From Fidelibacterota bacterium (GTDB taxonomy: Bacteria > Fidelibacterota > Fidelibacteria > Fidelibacterales > Fidelibacteraceae), in the NCBI GenBank assembly GCA_028699915.1, contig JAQVTR010000008.1, positions 1 to 54,004 on the forward strand: a stretch of DNA of 54,004 nucleotides. The letters run 5' to 3'. This document shows, one piece after another, positions 25,036 through 33,659 of this stretch. The number at the start of each line of letters is the position of its first letter. The first letter of the stretch is position 1. Both the position numbers and the translations under genes were made by a program. The notes beneath the pieces are model-generated. The model saw only the letters and a list, made by a program, of their open reading frames with translations. It made no database searches and had not been told where the DNA came from.

Positions 25036-25878
25036 ATGTTTGAACAATGGAGCGACATCAGGGCATACCGCGAAGAAAAGGGCATCCGCCTGGAGCTGCT
25101 CAGCGAAAAAATGCGCGTCCCGGTGGAAAAGATCCTTTTTCTGGAGGACGGCGATTTTCAGCATGCCGATCCGGTCATTACCCGCCTGCATTTAAAGAAT
25201 TATGCGCTGCAGTTGGGTCTTGACTACAGCGAATTGCTCGCACTGAGCGGTCTTGAAGAAAAAAAAGAAACTCTTACTCCCGGAATTATTGTAGAACAGG
25301 CTGCGGTAAAAAAGACCCGGAGTTACCGCGGGCGGAAAAAAAAACCCGCTAAAGCGCTCATTTACGGTCTTGTCATTGTCGCTGTCGTCGCTATGTTGTT
25401 TCTGCTGAACACCTTGTCCCGGCACTTTAACTTCAGCAACAATCTTTATGAGATGACGGAAATGCAGCGAAAGGCCCTGGATGAAAACAAAAATCCCGGC
25501 AGCGATTCTCTGCTATTCCGTCCGGTAATCCCCCAGGCGGGCAGAAAAGCCGAAGAAAAAGACGTCTATCAGGATATGGGAATAACGGCAGAATTTGAAA
25601 CCCGTTTTCCGCTGGAAATAAAGGTCTTTCCGAGAAATAACATTCCCTATCGCTATGAAATTCAGGGCGAAATGCCCCAGGAAGACATAATCATGGAAAA
25701 CAGTCCGCGTATCCTCGCTCTCAACAAACCCGGAAGAATGATTTTTTATAATACCATTGACACCCGTTTTGTCATTTCAGACCTGGCATTCAGAGATAAA
25801 GAATATTCATGCATTCTTGTTGATATCAATGCCGGGGGTACCGTACGATTATTCACGCGCTGTTCTTCCCCGCAATAA
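25036..25878 (+). CDS. RodZ-like cytoskeletal/HTH membrane protein
   Basis: I chose the ATG at 25036, preceded by AAAGGGA, giving 280 residues. Residues about 1-75 form a Cro/CI-like helix-turn-helix of the HTH_25 type (IRAYREEKGIRLELLSEKM, then LHLKNYALQLGLDYSELL) as in RodZ. A basic linker (RGRKKKPAK) is followed by one membrane helix at about 108-125, and the rest is extracytoplasmic with beta-rich sequence resembling the RodZ C-terminal domain. RodZ links MreB to the elongation machinery and determines cell shape. mreB is not in the window. It starts 76 bases after recX and ends at a bidirectional terminator. Confidence 0.8.
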   Translation: MFEQWSDIRAYREEKGIRLELLSEKMRVPVEKILFLEDGDFQHADPVITRLHLKNYALQLGLDYSELLALSGLEEKKETLTPGIIVEQAAVKKTRSYRGRKKKPAKALIYGLVIVAVVAMLFLLNTLSRHFNFSNNLYEMTEMQRKALDENKNPGSDSLLFRPVIPQAGRKAEEKDVYQDMGITAEFETRFPLEIKVFPRNNIPYRYEIQGEMPQEDIIMENSPRILALNKPGRMIFYNTIDTRFVISDLAFRDKEYSCILVDINAGGTVRLFTRCSSPQ

Positions 25879-25905
25879 AAAAGGCAGGTACAACCTGCCT
25901 TTTTG
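25877..25905. terminator. Bidirectional terminator between rodZ-like gene and gdhA
   Basis: The stem GGCAGGT/ACCTGCC (25883-25899) with ACA loop is flanked by an A-run on the left and a T-run on the right, so it can terminate transcription on either strand. The two genes converge here. Confidence 0.9.
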
Positions 25906-25923
25906 CTATCTGAAGATCTCAGA

Positions 25924-27261
25924 TCAAACAACTCCTTGTTCGACCATAGCGCGTGCAACTTTCATAAAGCCGGCGATGTTCGCACCACGAACATAATCCA
26001 CATAATGGTCATCAATACGGCCATGTTGTTTGCACTGTTCGTGAATGCGGATCATGATCTGCCGCAGTTCGTTGTCTACACGTTCACGCGGCCAGGGCTG
26101 TCCCATGTAGTTCTGGGTCATTTCCAGTCCGGAGGTCGCTACGCCGCCCGCATTTGCAGCCTTTCCGGGAGCATAGAGAATGCGCGCTTTTTCAAGAAGT
26201 TCAACCGCATCCGGTGTTGAGGGCATATTGGCACCTTCAACGACGCATTTGCAGCCGTTTTTAAGCAGCATCTCCGCATCCTTTTTTTCGAGTTCATTCT
26301 GTGTGGCACAGGGCAGTGCAACATCGACGGTCTGTTCCCAGGGGCGTTTTTTCGGGAAGAACTTTGCCTTAGGAAATTCGCGGACATAGGGTTCGATAAT
26401 GTCGTTATTGCTGGCACGCAGCATAAGCATATAATTGATCTTCTCATCCCGGATGCCGTCCGGATCATAGATATATCCGTCGGGCCCCGAGAGAGTAACG
26501 ACTTTTCCGCCAAGATCGTTAACCTTGGTTGCAGCGCCCCAGGCAACGTTTCCGAATCCGGAAATGGCAACCACTTTGCCCTCGAGGCTCTGGCCGATAT
26601 TTTTCAACATCTCATTGGCAAAGTACACCACTCCGTAACCGGTGGCCTCCGGACGTACGAGGCTTCCGCCCCAGTTCAAACCCTTGCCGGTAAGAACGCC
26701 GGTAAATTCATTCCTGATGCGTTTGTACTGACCATAGAGAAAGCCAATCTCACGTGCGCCCACGCCGATATCTCCGGCCGGGATATCGGTACGATTGCCG
26801 ATATGCCGGAACAGTTCGGTCATAAAGCTCTGGCAAAACCGCATGATCTCGCCTTCCGATTTCCCCTTTGCATCAAAATCCGAACCGCCTTTGCCGCCGC
26901 CCATGGGGAGCGTTGTCAGGGCATTCTTAAAGATCTGTTCAAAACCGAGGAATTTCAGGATGGAAAGATTCACGCTGGGATGGAAACGCAAACCGCCTTT
27001 ATAGGGACCTATTGCGCTGTTGAACTCAATGCGGTAACCACGGTTCACCTTTACTTCTCCGGCATCGTTTACCCAGGGAACCCGGAACATGATCGTACGT
27101 TCCGGTTCGACCAGACGTTCAAGGATGTTCGCATCCTGAAAAATGGGATTTTCTTCGTAAATTTCCCAAACCGATTCAACCACTTCCTTCACCGCCTGCA
27201 AAAACTCGGGTTGACTTGCGTTTCTTGCAGCTACACCTTCCAAAAATGCTTGTTTGGTCAT
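25924..27261 (-). CDS. gdhA: NADP-type glutamate dehydrogenase
   Basis: Interconverts glutamate and 2-oxoglutarate plus ammonium. The ATG at 27261 is chosen because GGGAGGT precedes it; the protein is 445 residues, the length of the small hexameric class. The catalytic lysine is K124 in PMGGGKGGSDFD. The nucleotide-binding loop reads SGFGNVAWGAATK; class members with this signature are usually NADP-specific, although cofactor cannot be assigned with certainty. In an amino-acid-fermenting anaerobe it could run in the oxidative direction. It is monocistronic, with a leader of at least 60 bases containing a hairpin. Confidence 0.95.
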   Translation of the reverse strand: MTKQAFLEGVAARNASQPEFLQAVKEVVESVWEIYEENPIFQDANILERLVEPERTIMFRVPWVNDAGEVKVNRGYRIEFNSAIGPYKGGLRFHPSVNLSILKFLGFEQIFKNALTTLPMGGGKGGSDFDAKGKSEGEIMRFCQSFMTELFRHIGNRTDIPAGDIGVGAREIGFLYGQYKRIRNEFTGVLTGKGLNWGGSLVRPEATGYGVVYFANEMLKNIGQSLEGKVVAISGFGNVAWGAATKVNDLGGKVVTLSGPDGYIYDPDGIRDEKINYMLMLRASNNDIIEPYVREFPKAKFFPKKRPWEQTVDVALPCATQNELEKKDAEMLLKNGCKCVVEGANMPSTPDAVELLEKARILYAPGKAANAGGVATSGLEMTQNYMGQPWPRERVDNELRQIMIRIHEQCKQHGRIDDHYVDYVRGANIAGFMKVARAMVEQGVV

Positions 27262-27302
27262 GTCATTACCTCCCTGATCTTGAACCAAATCGCGATTGAA
27301 TG

Positions 27303-27327
27303 CTTCCCGCGAACGATCGCCGGGAAG
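27303..27327 (-). promoter_or_regulatory. Hairpin in the gdhA leader
   Basis: CTTCCC-GCGA-ACGA-TCGC-C-GGGAAG forms a ten-base-pair stem with one bulged C and a four-base loop. It lies 42 to 66 bases upstream of the gdhA ATG. It has no T-run on the gdhA strand, so it is not a simple terminator; it could be an operator or mRNA structure. Confidence 0.45.
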
Positions 27328-27721
27328 TCCGCCCGTCTTGTTTATTTTAAAACCCTAACAATTAACAGAGAATTTAAGAATAATATTTGTCAAAAGTAAA
27401 GATGAGTTTCATCTTTTATGCAAGATTTTTTCCCGAAAAACAATCGATGAAAAACAAACGATTCCAGACTTTGCAGAACAAAAATTCTGGATTTCCCGAT
27501 ACTGTGATATAAAATATTCGTTTTCCGGAGAATCCCCGATCGTTTTATTATTGTTGTGCAATCCGCCGTGACGGAAGAATTAAAAAAACATCCGTCTTTC
27601 AAAAAAACCTTAGCCGGGAAAGTAAATCTATCCGCCGTGAAAAAGCAATGTTGTTTGGGGCTTTTCTTATCTTTTGATATTTGAATTAATTTATTGGTTT
27701 TTCTGCTTTCATCCGTTAAAT

Positions 27722-27749
27722 TTGACAGCTTTGCTCTTTACCGCAGTAT
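27722..27749 (+). promoter_or_regulatory. Candidate promoter of secDF
   Basis: A consensus TTGACA at 27722-27727 is followed, after 16 bases, by CAGTAT at 27744-27749. The -10 element is weak. The leader would be about 55 bases. Confidence 0.35.
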
Positions 27750-27810
27750 CCGTTTTTTCATAACTGGAGCAAATCTTGATAAAAAAAAGAAGATGGAGGT
27801 TACACCCGAT

Positions 27811-29709
27811 ATGTCTAAGAAGCTGATTTGGCGCTATCTTGTTATTGTCGCCTTGCTGGGATGGGCGGTTTACACCATTATGCCCACCCTCCGCTACGAA
27901 CGATTAAGCACCGAAGAAAAATCTGTTCTAAAAGAAGAAGGCAAATTGCTTGATCTGGAATCCAAGATCATCAAGCGGGGACTTGACCTTCAGGGCGGTA
28001 TGCATCTTGTCCTTGAGATCAACGTCCCGGATTTCATTAAAAAGGTCGCAGATCACCAATCTGCCGCGTATTATGATTACATGGAAAAGGTGGATGCACT
28101 GTACCGCGAAAATCCCGAAAAGGATTATCTGAACATTATGTTGGAGACCGCGGAAAACGACAGCCTCCGTCTGAGCCGTTATTTTCCCGCTCCGGACCGT
28201 CGCACAGACAACAAAGCGGTTGTAGACAATCTTCAGAAAGAATGTGAACAGGCCGTGGTCCGCGCGGAAGAGATCATCCGCAATCGTATTGACCAATTCG
28301 GCGTGGCGGAGCCCGTCATTCAGCTTATCGGGAATAAACGCATCATTGTCGAACTTGCCGGCATTGACGATCCGGACCGGGCAAAGGATATCATTCACAA
28401 TACCGCACTCCTGGAATTTGTGCTTCTGAAAGACCCCGAATACACCCAGGATATTATCAACCGCATCGATGCGGCGGTCAAACGTATCAATCCCGAAGAG
28501 ATCACGGCAGTTGACAGCGCCGTTATTTCCGGTAAAAAGAGTGAAGATAAAGAAATATCGGTCAGTGAACTGTTGGGATTGCAGGAAAGCGACAGTACGG
28601 CGGAATCGTTGGTATTGGTTGACGAAGACCTGGCGTCGGAACATCCTTTCAGCGCGCTTTTGCGCAACCTGGGCTGGGATATCGGCGTACCCAAAGAAAA
28701 TTACTATGCCGTCAACAGGATCCTGAACGATCCGGAAGTTGTACGCATTCTGCCCAACGATCTCCGTATTCTTTTTTCGGCTAAAACCCAAAAGATTGAA
28801 ACGGTCCAAGGCGGAAATGCCGAATTCTATTCGCTGTATTTTATCAACCGCGAGCCCGGACTGACCGGTGATGCCGTCAAGGAAGCCAAAGCCGAACTGG
28901 GAAGCGTTTCCAGCGAACGCATGGGTCAGCCTGTCGTAAATGTCCGCATGGACGGCGAAGGCACCAAAACCTGGGCCCGCCTGACCGGTGCGAATGTCGA
29001 CAAACGCCTGGCCATTGTCCTTGACAATAAGGTCCAGATGGCTCCGCGCATAGAAAGCAAAATCCCGAACGGACGCACCGTGATCGAAGGATTCGCCGGT
29101 TTGGCAGAAGCCCAGGATATCGAGATCGTGCTCAAAGCCGGTGCCCTGCCCGCCCCTATTGACATCATCGAGGAACGTACCGTCGGCGCTTCGCTGGGAG
29201 CCGACTCCGTCCGGCGCGGCGTAAACAGCGTTCTTTTCGGCCTTGCCCTGGTTGCTCTGTTCATCATTGTTTATTACCGCGGTGCCGGTACCATCGCTAT
29301 CGCCACTCTGGTCCTGAATATCTTTTTTGTCCTCTCCATTCTTGCCTCCCTGCGTGCAACGCTGACATTGCCCGGCATTGCCGGTCTTGTACTGACCATG
29401 GGGATGGCGGTGGATGCCAACGTCCTGATCTTTGAGCGTATCCGGGAAGAATATTTGCGGGGAAAAACCATACGCTCATCCGTGGAAAACGGATATTCCC
29501 GCGCCCTGATCACTATTCTGGACGCCAACCTGACCACCCTGATCACCGCGCTGGTGCTCTGGCAGTACGGATCGGGACCTATCCGCGGTTTTGCCGTGGT
29601 CTTGTTCTGGGGCATTATCTTTAACTTCGTATCGGGGTATTTCATCTCCCGCACGATCTTCATGTCCTTCACGCACGGCAAAAAACCTTTAAACAAGCTC
29701 AGCATATAG
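27811..29709 (+). CDS. secD: Protein translocase subunit SecD
   Basis: An RND-type membrane subunit that uses the proton-motive force to complete Sec export. I chose the ATG at 27811 (MSKKLIWRYLVIVALLGW), with GGAGGT 11 bases before it; an ATG six codons earlier lacks a good site. The protein is 632 residues: one N-terminal membrane helix, the large periplasmic region starting with RGLDLQGGMHLVLEIN, and five C-terminal helices including GMAVDANVLIFERIREEY. The periplasmic region is longer than in small SecD proteins, with an insert at about residues 220-330 enriched in acidic residues. It is followed by secF after nine bases. Confidence 0.96.
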   Translation: MSKKLIWRYLVIVALLGWAVYTIMPTLRYERLSTEEKSVLKEEGKLLDLESKIIKRGLDLQGGMHLVLEINVPDFIKKVADHQSAAYYDYMEKVDALYRENPEKDYLNIMLETAENDSLRLSRYFPAPDRRTDNKAVVDNLQKECEQAVVRAEEIIRNRIDQFGVAEPVIQLIGNKRIIVELAGIDDPDRAKDIIHNTALLEFVLLKDPEYTQDIINRIDAAVKRINPEEITAVDSAVISGKKSEDKEISVSELLGLQESDSTAESLVLVDEDLASEHPFSALLRNLGWDIGVPKENYYAVNRILNDPEVVRILPNDLRILFSAKTQKIETVQGGNAEFYSLYFINREPGLTGDAVKEAKAELGSVSSERMGQPVVNVRMDGEGTKTWARLTGANVDKRLAIVLDNKVQMAPRIESKIPNGRTVIEGFAGLAEAQDIEIVLKAGALPAPIDIIEERTVGASLGADSVRRGVNSVLFGLALVALFIIVYYRGAGTIAIATLVLNIFFVLSILASLRATLTLPGIAGLVLTMGMAVDANVLIFERIREEYLRGKTIRSSVENGYSRALITILDANLTTLITALVLWQYGSGPIRGFAVVLFWGIIFNFVSGYFISRTIFMSFTHGKKPLNKLSI

Positions 29710-29718
29710 GAGGTTGGT

Positions 29719-30618
29719 GTGTTACAGTTCTTTAAAAATACCCATTACGATGTTGTAAACAAACGCAGGATCACCTTCGGCATCTCGCTGGCCCTGATTG
29801 TTCTGAGCCTTGTTTCCCTCTTTGTCCGCGGATTAAATTACGGGATTGACTTTTCCGGCGGCGCAAAAATGCAGGTCGAGTTCTCGCAATCGATCACTGC
29901 GGAGGAACTGCGGGCCAAATTTACTGAAAAGAATCTGGGAAATCCCGAGATCAAGAGCAGCGGTCTGAATGAATATATGATCACTATTAATCCCGAGAAT
30001 CTTGATGATGCGAACGGAATTTTGGAACAAGCCCTCGGCGGCACTGATTATACACTTTTACAAATTGACAAGATCGGCCCGAAGATCGGACAGGAACTCC
30101 GCTCCAATTCCCTGAAAGCGGTTGGTATCGCCCTGCTGCTGGTCCTGATTTACATCACGGTACGTTTTGAATTCCACTTTGCCGTGGGAGCCGTCGCCGC
30201 GCTCGCTCACGACGTGCTGATCACGCTGGGGCTTTTCTCCATTTTCCAGTGGGAGATCTCCATGCCGGTCCTGGCGGCTTTCCTGACCATTGTGGGCTAT
30301 TCGCTGAACGATACCATTGTGATCTTTGACCGCATCCGCGAAGATCTGAAAGTGCACAAGGGAAAACCCCTCGCCGATATCATCAATTTCAGTATCAACG
30401 AATCCCTTTCCCGTACCGTCATTACCTCGCTGACGACCTTCTTTGTCGTCATCATTCTGGCGCTCTTCGGCGGTCAGGTGCTCTTTGGTTTCTCCATCGC
30501 AATGGTGATCGGTGTGATTATCGGAACTTATTCTTCTATGTTCATAGCTGCTCCTATCCTGGTGGTATGGGGGCACAAATTCAAAGAAAAAGAAAAACCG
30601 CTAGAAAAGAAAAAGTAA
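29719..30618 (+). CDS. secF: Protein translocase subunit SecF
   Basis: Partner of SecD. It starts at GTG 29719, with a strong AGGAGG five bases before it. The 299 residues contain an N-terminal helix, the motif NYGIDFSGGAKMQVEF, a periplasmic domain, and five helices including VGYSLNDTIVIFDRIREDL. It ends with a basic/acidic charged tail. secF is followed by a terminator. Confidence 0.96.
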   Translation: MLQFFKNTHYDVVNKRRITFGISLALIVLSLVSLFVRGLNYGIDFSGGAKMQVEFSQSITAEELRAKFTEKNLGNPEIKSSGLNEYMITINPENLDDANGILEQALGGTDYTLLQIDKIGPKIGQELRSNSLKAVGIALLLVLIYITVRFEFHFAVGAVAALAHDVLITLGLFSIFQWEISMPVLAAFLTIVGYSLNDTIVIFDRIREDLKVHKGKPLADIINFSINESLSRTVITSLTTFFVVIILALFGGQVLFGFSIAMVIGVIIGTYSSMFIAAPILVVWGHKFKEKEKPLEKKK

Positions 30619-30661
30619 TCCTCCGGACGGCAACGATTGCAGCCGGATCTTCTAAAATGAT

Positions 30662-30690
30662 AAAAAAACCCGGTTCTTCCGGGTTTTTTT
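30662..30690 (+). terminator. Terminator after secF
   Basis: Stem CCCGG/CCGGG with loop TTCTT, preceded by seven As and followed by seven Ts. Confidence 0.9.
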
Positions 30691-30708
30691 AGACAAAGGC
30701 TTTAAACC

Positions 30709-31458
30709 ATGCAGCCCCTTTCATTGATCAGTGTCGAGAACCTGAATTTTTCATTTGACCGCAAACACGCCATACTCTTGGATATTAACCTGCATGTTTA
30801 CGAAAACGATTATCTGGTCATTATGGGCCCAAACGGCGGCGGAAAAACGACCCTCCTTAAATGCATGCTCGGACTGCTGAAACCGGACAGCGGAAAAGTC
30901 CGTTACCACGGCGTTAAAACCGGAGATCTTGGTTATGTGCCCCAATTTACGACCTTTGACCGGCAGATGCCCCTTCGTGTATATGACTTTATCGAAAGCG
31001 GCCTTATCGGACGCTACCGGCCTTTAATGAACCGTGTGTGCGACAAAGAGCATCTGGTTGATCAGCAAATTGCCCGTTTCCATCTCGAACCCATCGCTTA
31101 CTCCGTGATCAGTGAAATATCGGGAGGACAATTGCAGCGGGCCCTCCTGGCCCGGGCTCTGATCCAGGATCCGAAAATCCTCTTCCTGGATGAACCCACG
31201 ACCTTTATCGACTCTGAATCCCGCGGCAACCTTTCTTCCATTCTTTTTGAATTGAACAAGAAGATCGCCATTGTCATGATCACACACGACACGTCTTCCA
31301 TTGACGACCATGTCAAGAATATCGCCTGTGTTAACCGGAACCTCTACTATCACTGCAGGGATGAATATATTGCGGAATCCCTTGAAAAGGTCTACGGCTG
31401 TCCCATTGAATTGATCGCGCACGGACTTCCTCACCGAGTCCTGAAGGAGCATAAATGA
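30709..31458 (+). CDS. Zn/Mn/Fe-type metal ABC transporter ATP-binding protein
   Basis: A 249-residue ABC ATPase of the ZnuC/MntB type. Walker A is GPNGGGKT at residues 40-47, the signature is ISGGQLQRALLARAL, Walker B is ILFLDEPTTF, and the H-loop is in MITHDTSSI. It shares a four-base overlap with the ABC-3-type permease gene, which supports the metal-transport assignment. No periplasmic binding protein is encoded here, so the third component must be elsewhere. The metal ion cannot be determined. Confidence 0.88.
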   Translation: MQPLSLISVENLNFSFDRKHAILLDINLHVYENDYLVIMGPNGGGKTTLLKCMLGLLKPDSGKVRYHGVKTGDLGYVPQFTTFDRQMPLRVYDFIESGLIGRYRPLMNRVCDKEHLVDQQIARFHLEPIAYSVISEISGGQLQRALLARALIQDPKILFLDEPTTFIDSESRGNLSSILFELNKKIAIVMITHDTSSIDDHVKNIACVNRNLYYHCRDEYIAESLEKVYGCPIELIAHGLPHRVLKEHK

Positions 31459-32264
31459 GCCTTTTGCAGTATGGTTTTGTGCAGAATGCCCTGCTTGCCG
31501 GATTGCTTTTAAGCATTGCTTCAGGCATCATCGGATCGTTGATCGTGGTCAAACGCGATACGCTGCTGATCGGGGGGATCAGTCATGCATCATTTGGCGG
31601 TCTGGGATTATTTTATTATCTGGGCCTGAATCCTCTCTTGGGTGCCTTTAGCGTGGCACTTTTATCCGGTGCCGTGATCGGGTTGTCCAGTGAAAAAAAG
31701 CTGCATGCGCACAATGCCCTGATCAGCGTTATCTGGGCTTTCGGGATGGCGATCGGAATCATTTTTATCACGATCACTCCCGGTTTTGCTCCCAATCTGC
31801 TTACCTATCTCTTTGGTGATATTCTGACCGTCAGCAATGTGGATATTCTGTATATCGCCATTTATGACGCTCTTTTACTCCTGATGATATTCCTCTTTTT
31901 CAAGCCTTTGCTTGTATATCTGTTCGACAAGGAGTTCGCCGCGTTGCACGGCATCCGGGTCGGACTTTACCGCCTCTTTTTTTACCTTTTTATTTCCGTT
32001 GCGATCGTAATGATGATCCGCAGTGTTGGCATCATACTGGTACTTGCGCTGCTGACCATTCCCCCGCTGATCGCAATGCCTTTCTGCAAACGTTTTCCCT
32101 GTATCATGGCAGCCGCTGTAGTTCTTTGTCTGCTGATCTTCGTCGGCGGCTTTTTTATTGCATATTACAGCAATCTGCCTACCGGGCCCATTATCATTGT
32201 TTTAGGGACTTTCTTATTGTTCCTTTCAAAAGCAATATGCGCTGTTCGCAAAAAAAATTCCTGA
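31455..32264 (+). CDS. Metal ABC transporter permease (ABC-3 family)
   Basis: A 269-residue membrane protein with about eight helices, of the ZnuB/MntC type. It begins with YGFVQNALLAGLLLSIASGI, has the typical ISHASFGGLGLFYYLG segment, and a LTIPPLIAMPFCKRFP region near the end. It is translationally coupled to the ATPase gene (ATGA overlap), and its last 28 bases overlap the next start codon. The pair would form one ABC importer or exporter core; direction is presumed inward from the family. Confidence 0.9.
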   Translation: MSLLQYGFVQNALLAGLLLSIASGIIGSLIVVKRDTLLIGGISHASFGGLGLFYYLGLNPLLGAFSVALLSGAVIGLSSEKKLHAHNALISVIWAFGMAIGIIFITITPGFAPNLLTYLFGDILTVSNVDILYIAIYDALLLLMIFLFFKPLLVYLFDKEFAALHGIRVGLYRLFFYLFISVAIVMMIRSVGIILVLALLTIPPLIAMPFCKRFPCIMAAAVVLCLLIFVGGFFIAYYSNLPTGPIIIVLGTFLLFLSKAICAVRKKNS

Positions 32265-33514
32265 AGCGGATATTCCGGCACGCTCTTCGCGAAGTACAGC
32301 CAACAGCTCTGTACCGGAAGTATCTGCATTTATTTGACAATACCTTATATTACCGCAATACTCCTATTCCCCTTCGCGGCGATGGCCGGCTGGTCCTGGC
32401 CGGTTCCGGCAAGGCATCCCGAAACATGGCCTCTGCCATACTTCCCTATCTTCCTTCCAAACCCGACCTTTCCCTGCTGATCGCTCCCGATTCCGGACGC
32501 AGTCGCAGTTTTGAAAGCTGCAGGGGAAATCATCCGCTTCCCGGCGCCGAAAGCCTGAAGTCCGGCCGGCGCATGCTGAGTTTACTGAGCGGATTAAAGG
32601 AAAACGATACCCTGGTCTATTTGCTTTCGGGGGGTTCCTCCGCAATGATGGAATTACCGGAAGCGGGACTTACGATGTCGGATTTGCAAGATGCAAACCG
32701 GGTCTTTATGCAAAAGGGACTCGATATTCATGAGATCAATATTTTACGAAGCCGGCTTTCGCGCTTGAAAGGCGGTAAATTGACCTCGCTGTGTAAAGCG
32801 CAAACTTTTGTGTTCGTGCTTTCCGATGTCGTTGGCAATGATCTTTCCACGATCGGATCCGGACCTTTTTATCCTCCCCCGTCTCCTTCAGTTCATCCAC
32901 GGGAATTAATCAAAAAATGGGATCTTGCCACTACTTTGTCACCGCAGCTGATCCACGCTTTGTCGCAGGATGCTCCCCTGCCGCCTGTCGAAACGGAAAT
33001 ACCGCACTACCTGATAGGAAGCAATATGGACCTGCTGGAAGCAGCGGATGCTTTTTTAAGTCAAAAACATTTTCCGGTCCGAAGCTTTCCCGAGAGCCTT
33101 TGCGGTGAAGCCCGGGATGCCGGAGCCATGATCGCGGAGATGATTCGAAAGGACCGGGGCGCAAGGCCCGCTTTCCTCCTGTTCGGCGGAGAAACGACCG
33201 TCAGGCTGAACAATAAGCCGGGTAAGGGCGGCCGTTCTCAGGAATGCGCGCTCAGCGTATTGACGAAGTTGCAGGATATTGGAAATTACTGCCTTTTATG
33301 CGCAGGATCGGACGGGGTAGACGGAAATAGTGTTGCCGCGGGAGCATTCGCGGACAGACAGGTTTTTCTGTGCGCCAAGAAGCGGGATCTTTCCGCGGAA
33401 GCTTTTCTTTCCGTTCATGACAGCTACGCATTCCACCGGCAATGTAGGAGCCTGCTAACGACGGGACCCAGCGCTACCAATGTGGGCGATATCGCCATTG
33501 CATTTCTGTATTAA
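32237..33514 (+). CDS. Glycerate 2-kinase (GckA / MOFRL family)
   Basis: Phosphorylates glycerate using ATP. I chose the ATG at 32237 (MRCSQKKFLKRIFRHALREV), which overlaps the permease gene by 28 bases; earlier codons belong to the permease frame. The protein is 426 residues. Family marks are LVLAGSGKASRNMA near the N-terminus, HPLPGAESLKSGRR, LLSGGSSAMMELP, and the C-terminal MOFRL region with GKGGRSQECALS and GSDGVDGNSVAAGA. In other bacteria the product feeds 2-phosphoglycerate into glycolysis. The link to metal transport is probably only transcriptional. Confidence 0.88.
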   Translation: MRCSQKKFLKRIFRHALREVQPTALYRKYLHLFDNTLYYRNTPIPLRGDGRLVLAGSGKASRNMASAILPYLPSKPDLSLLIAPDSGRSRSFESCRGNHPLPGAESLKSGRRMLSLLSGLKENDTLVYLLSGGSSAMMELPEAGLTMSDLQDANRVFMQKGLDIHEINILRSRLSRLKGGKLTSLCKAQTFVFVLSDVVGNDLSTIGSGPFYPPPSPSVHPRELIKKWDLATTLSPQLIHALSQDAPLPPVETEIPHYLIGSNMDLLEAADAFLSQKHFPVRSFPESLCGEARDAGAMIAEMIRKDRGARPAFLLFGGETTVRLNNKPGKGGRSQECALSVLTKLQDIGNYCLLCAGSDGVDGNSVAAGAFADRQVFLCAKKRDLSAEAFLSVHDSYAFHRQCRSLLTTGPSATNVGDIAIAFLY

Positions 33515-33614
33515 ATCCTCTTCCGGGAGAAAATTTTTCAGGCATTTATTCGGATAGAAATTCAGGGTATATTACCTGTCGGCATCTTCGTTTTACCGTT
33601 TTTTTCAAATCATC

Positions 33615-33643
33615 AAAAAAGCCCCGTTTTGCGGGGCTTTTTT
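33615..33643. terminator. Bidirectional terminator, glycerate kinase / hydrogenase operon
   Basis: Stem GCCCCG/CGGGGC (33621-33637) with a five-base loop is flanked by six As and six Ts. The two transcription units converge here. Confidence 0.92.
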
Positions 33644-33659
33644 ATTGCAGTACAGCAAA

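Larger units (their letters stand above)
27262..27810. other. Divergent intergenic region gdhA / secD
   Basis: 549 bases without a supported gene. It contains the gdhA leader hairpin (27303-27327), a short hairpin GATGA-GTT-TCATC with flanking A/T runs (27398-27416), AT-rich sequence, and a TTGACA box at 27722 for secD. Short frames here lack ribosome-binding sites. I see no tRNA, riboswitch or repeat array. Confidence 0.5.

Noticed and set aside
27928-28809. A 293-codon minus-strand frame in secD
   Set aside because: It covers the periplasmic part of secD and has no independent support; secD is complete in its own frame.
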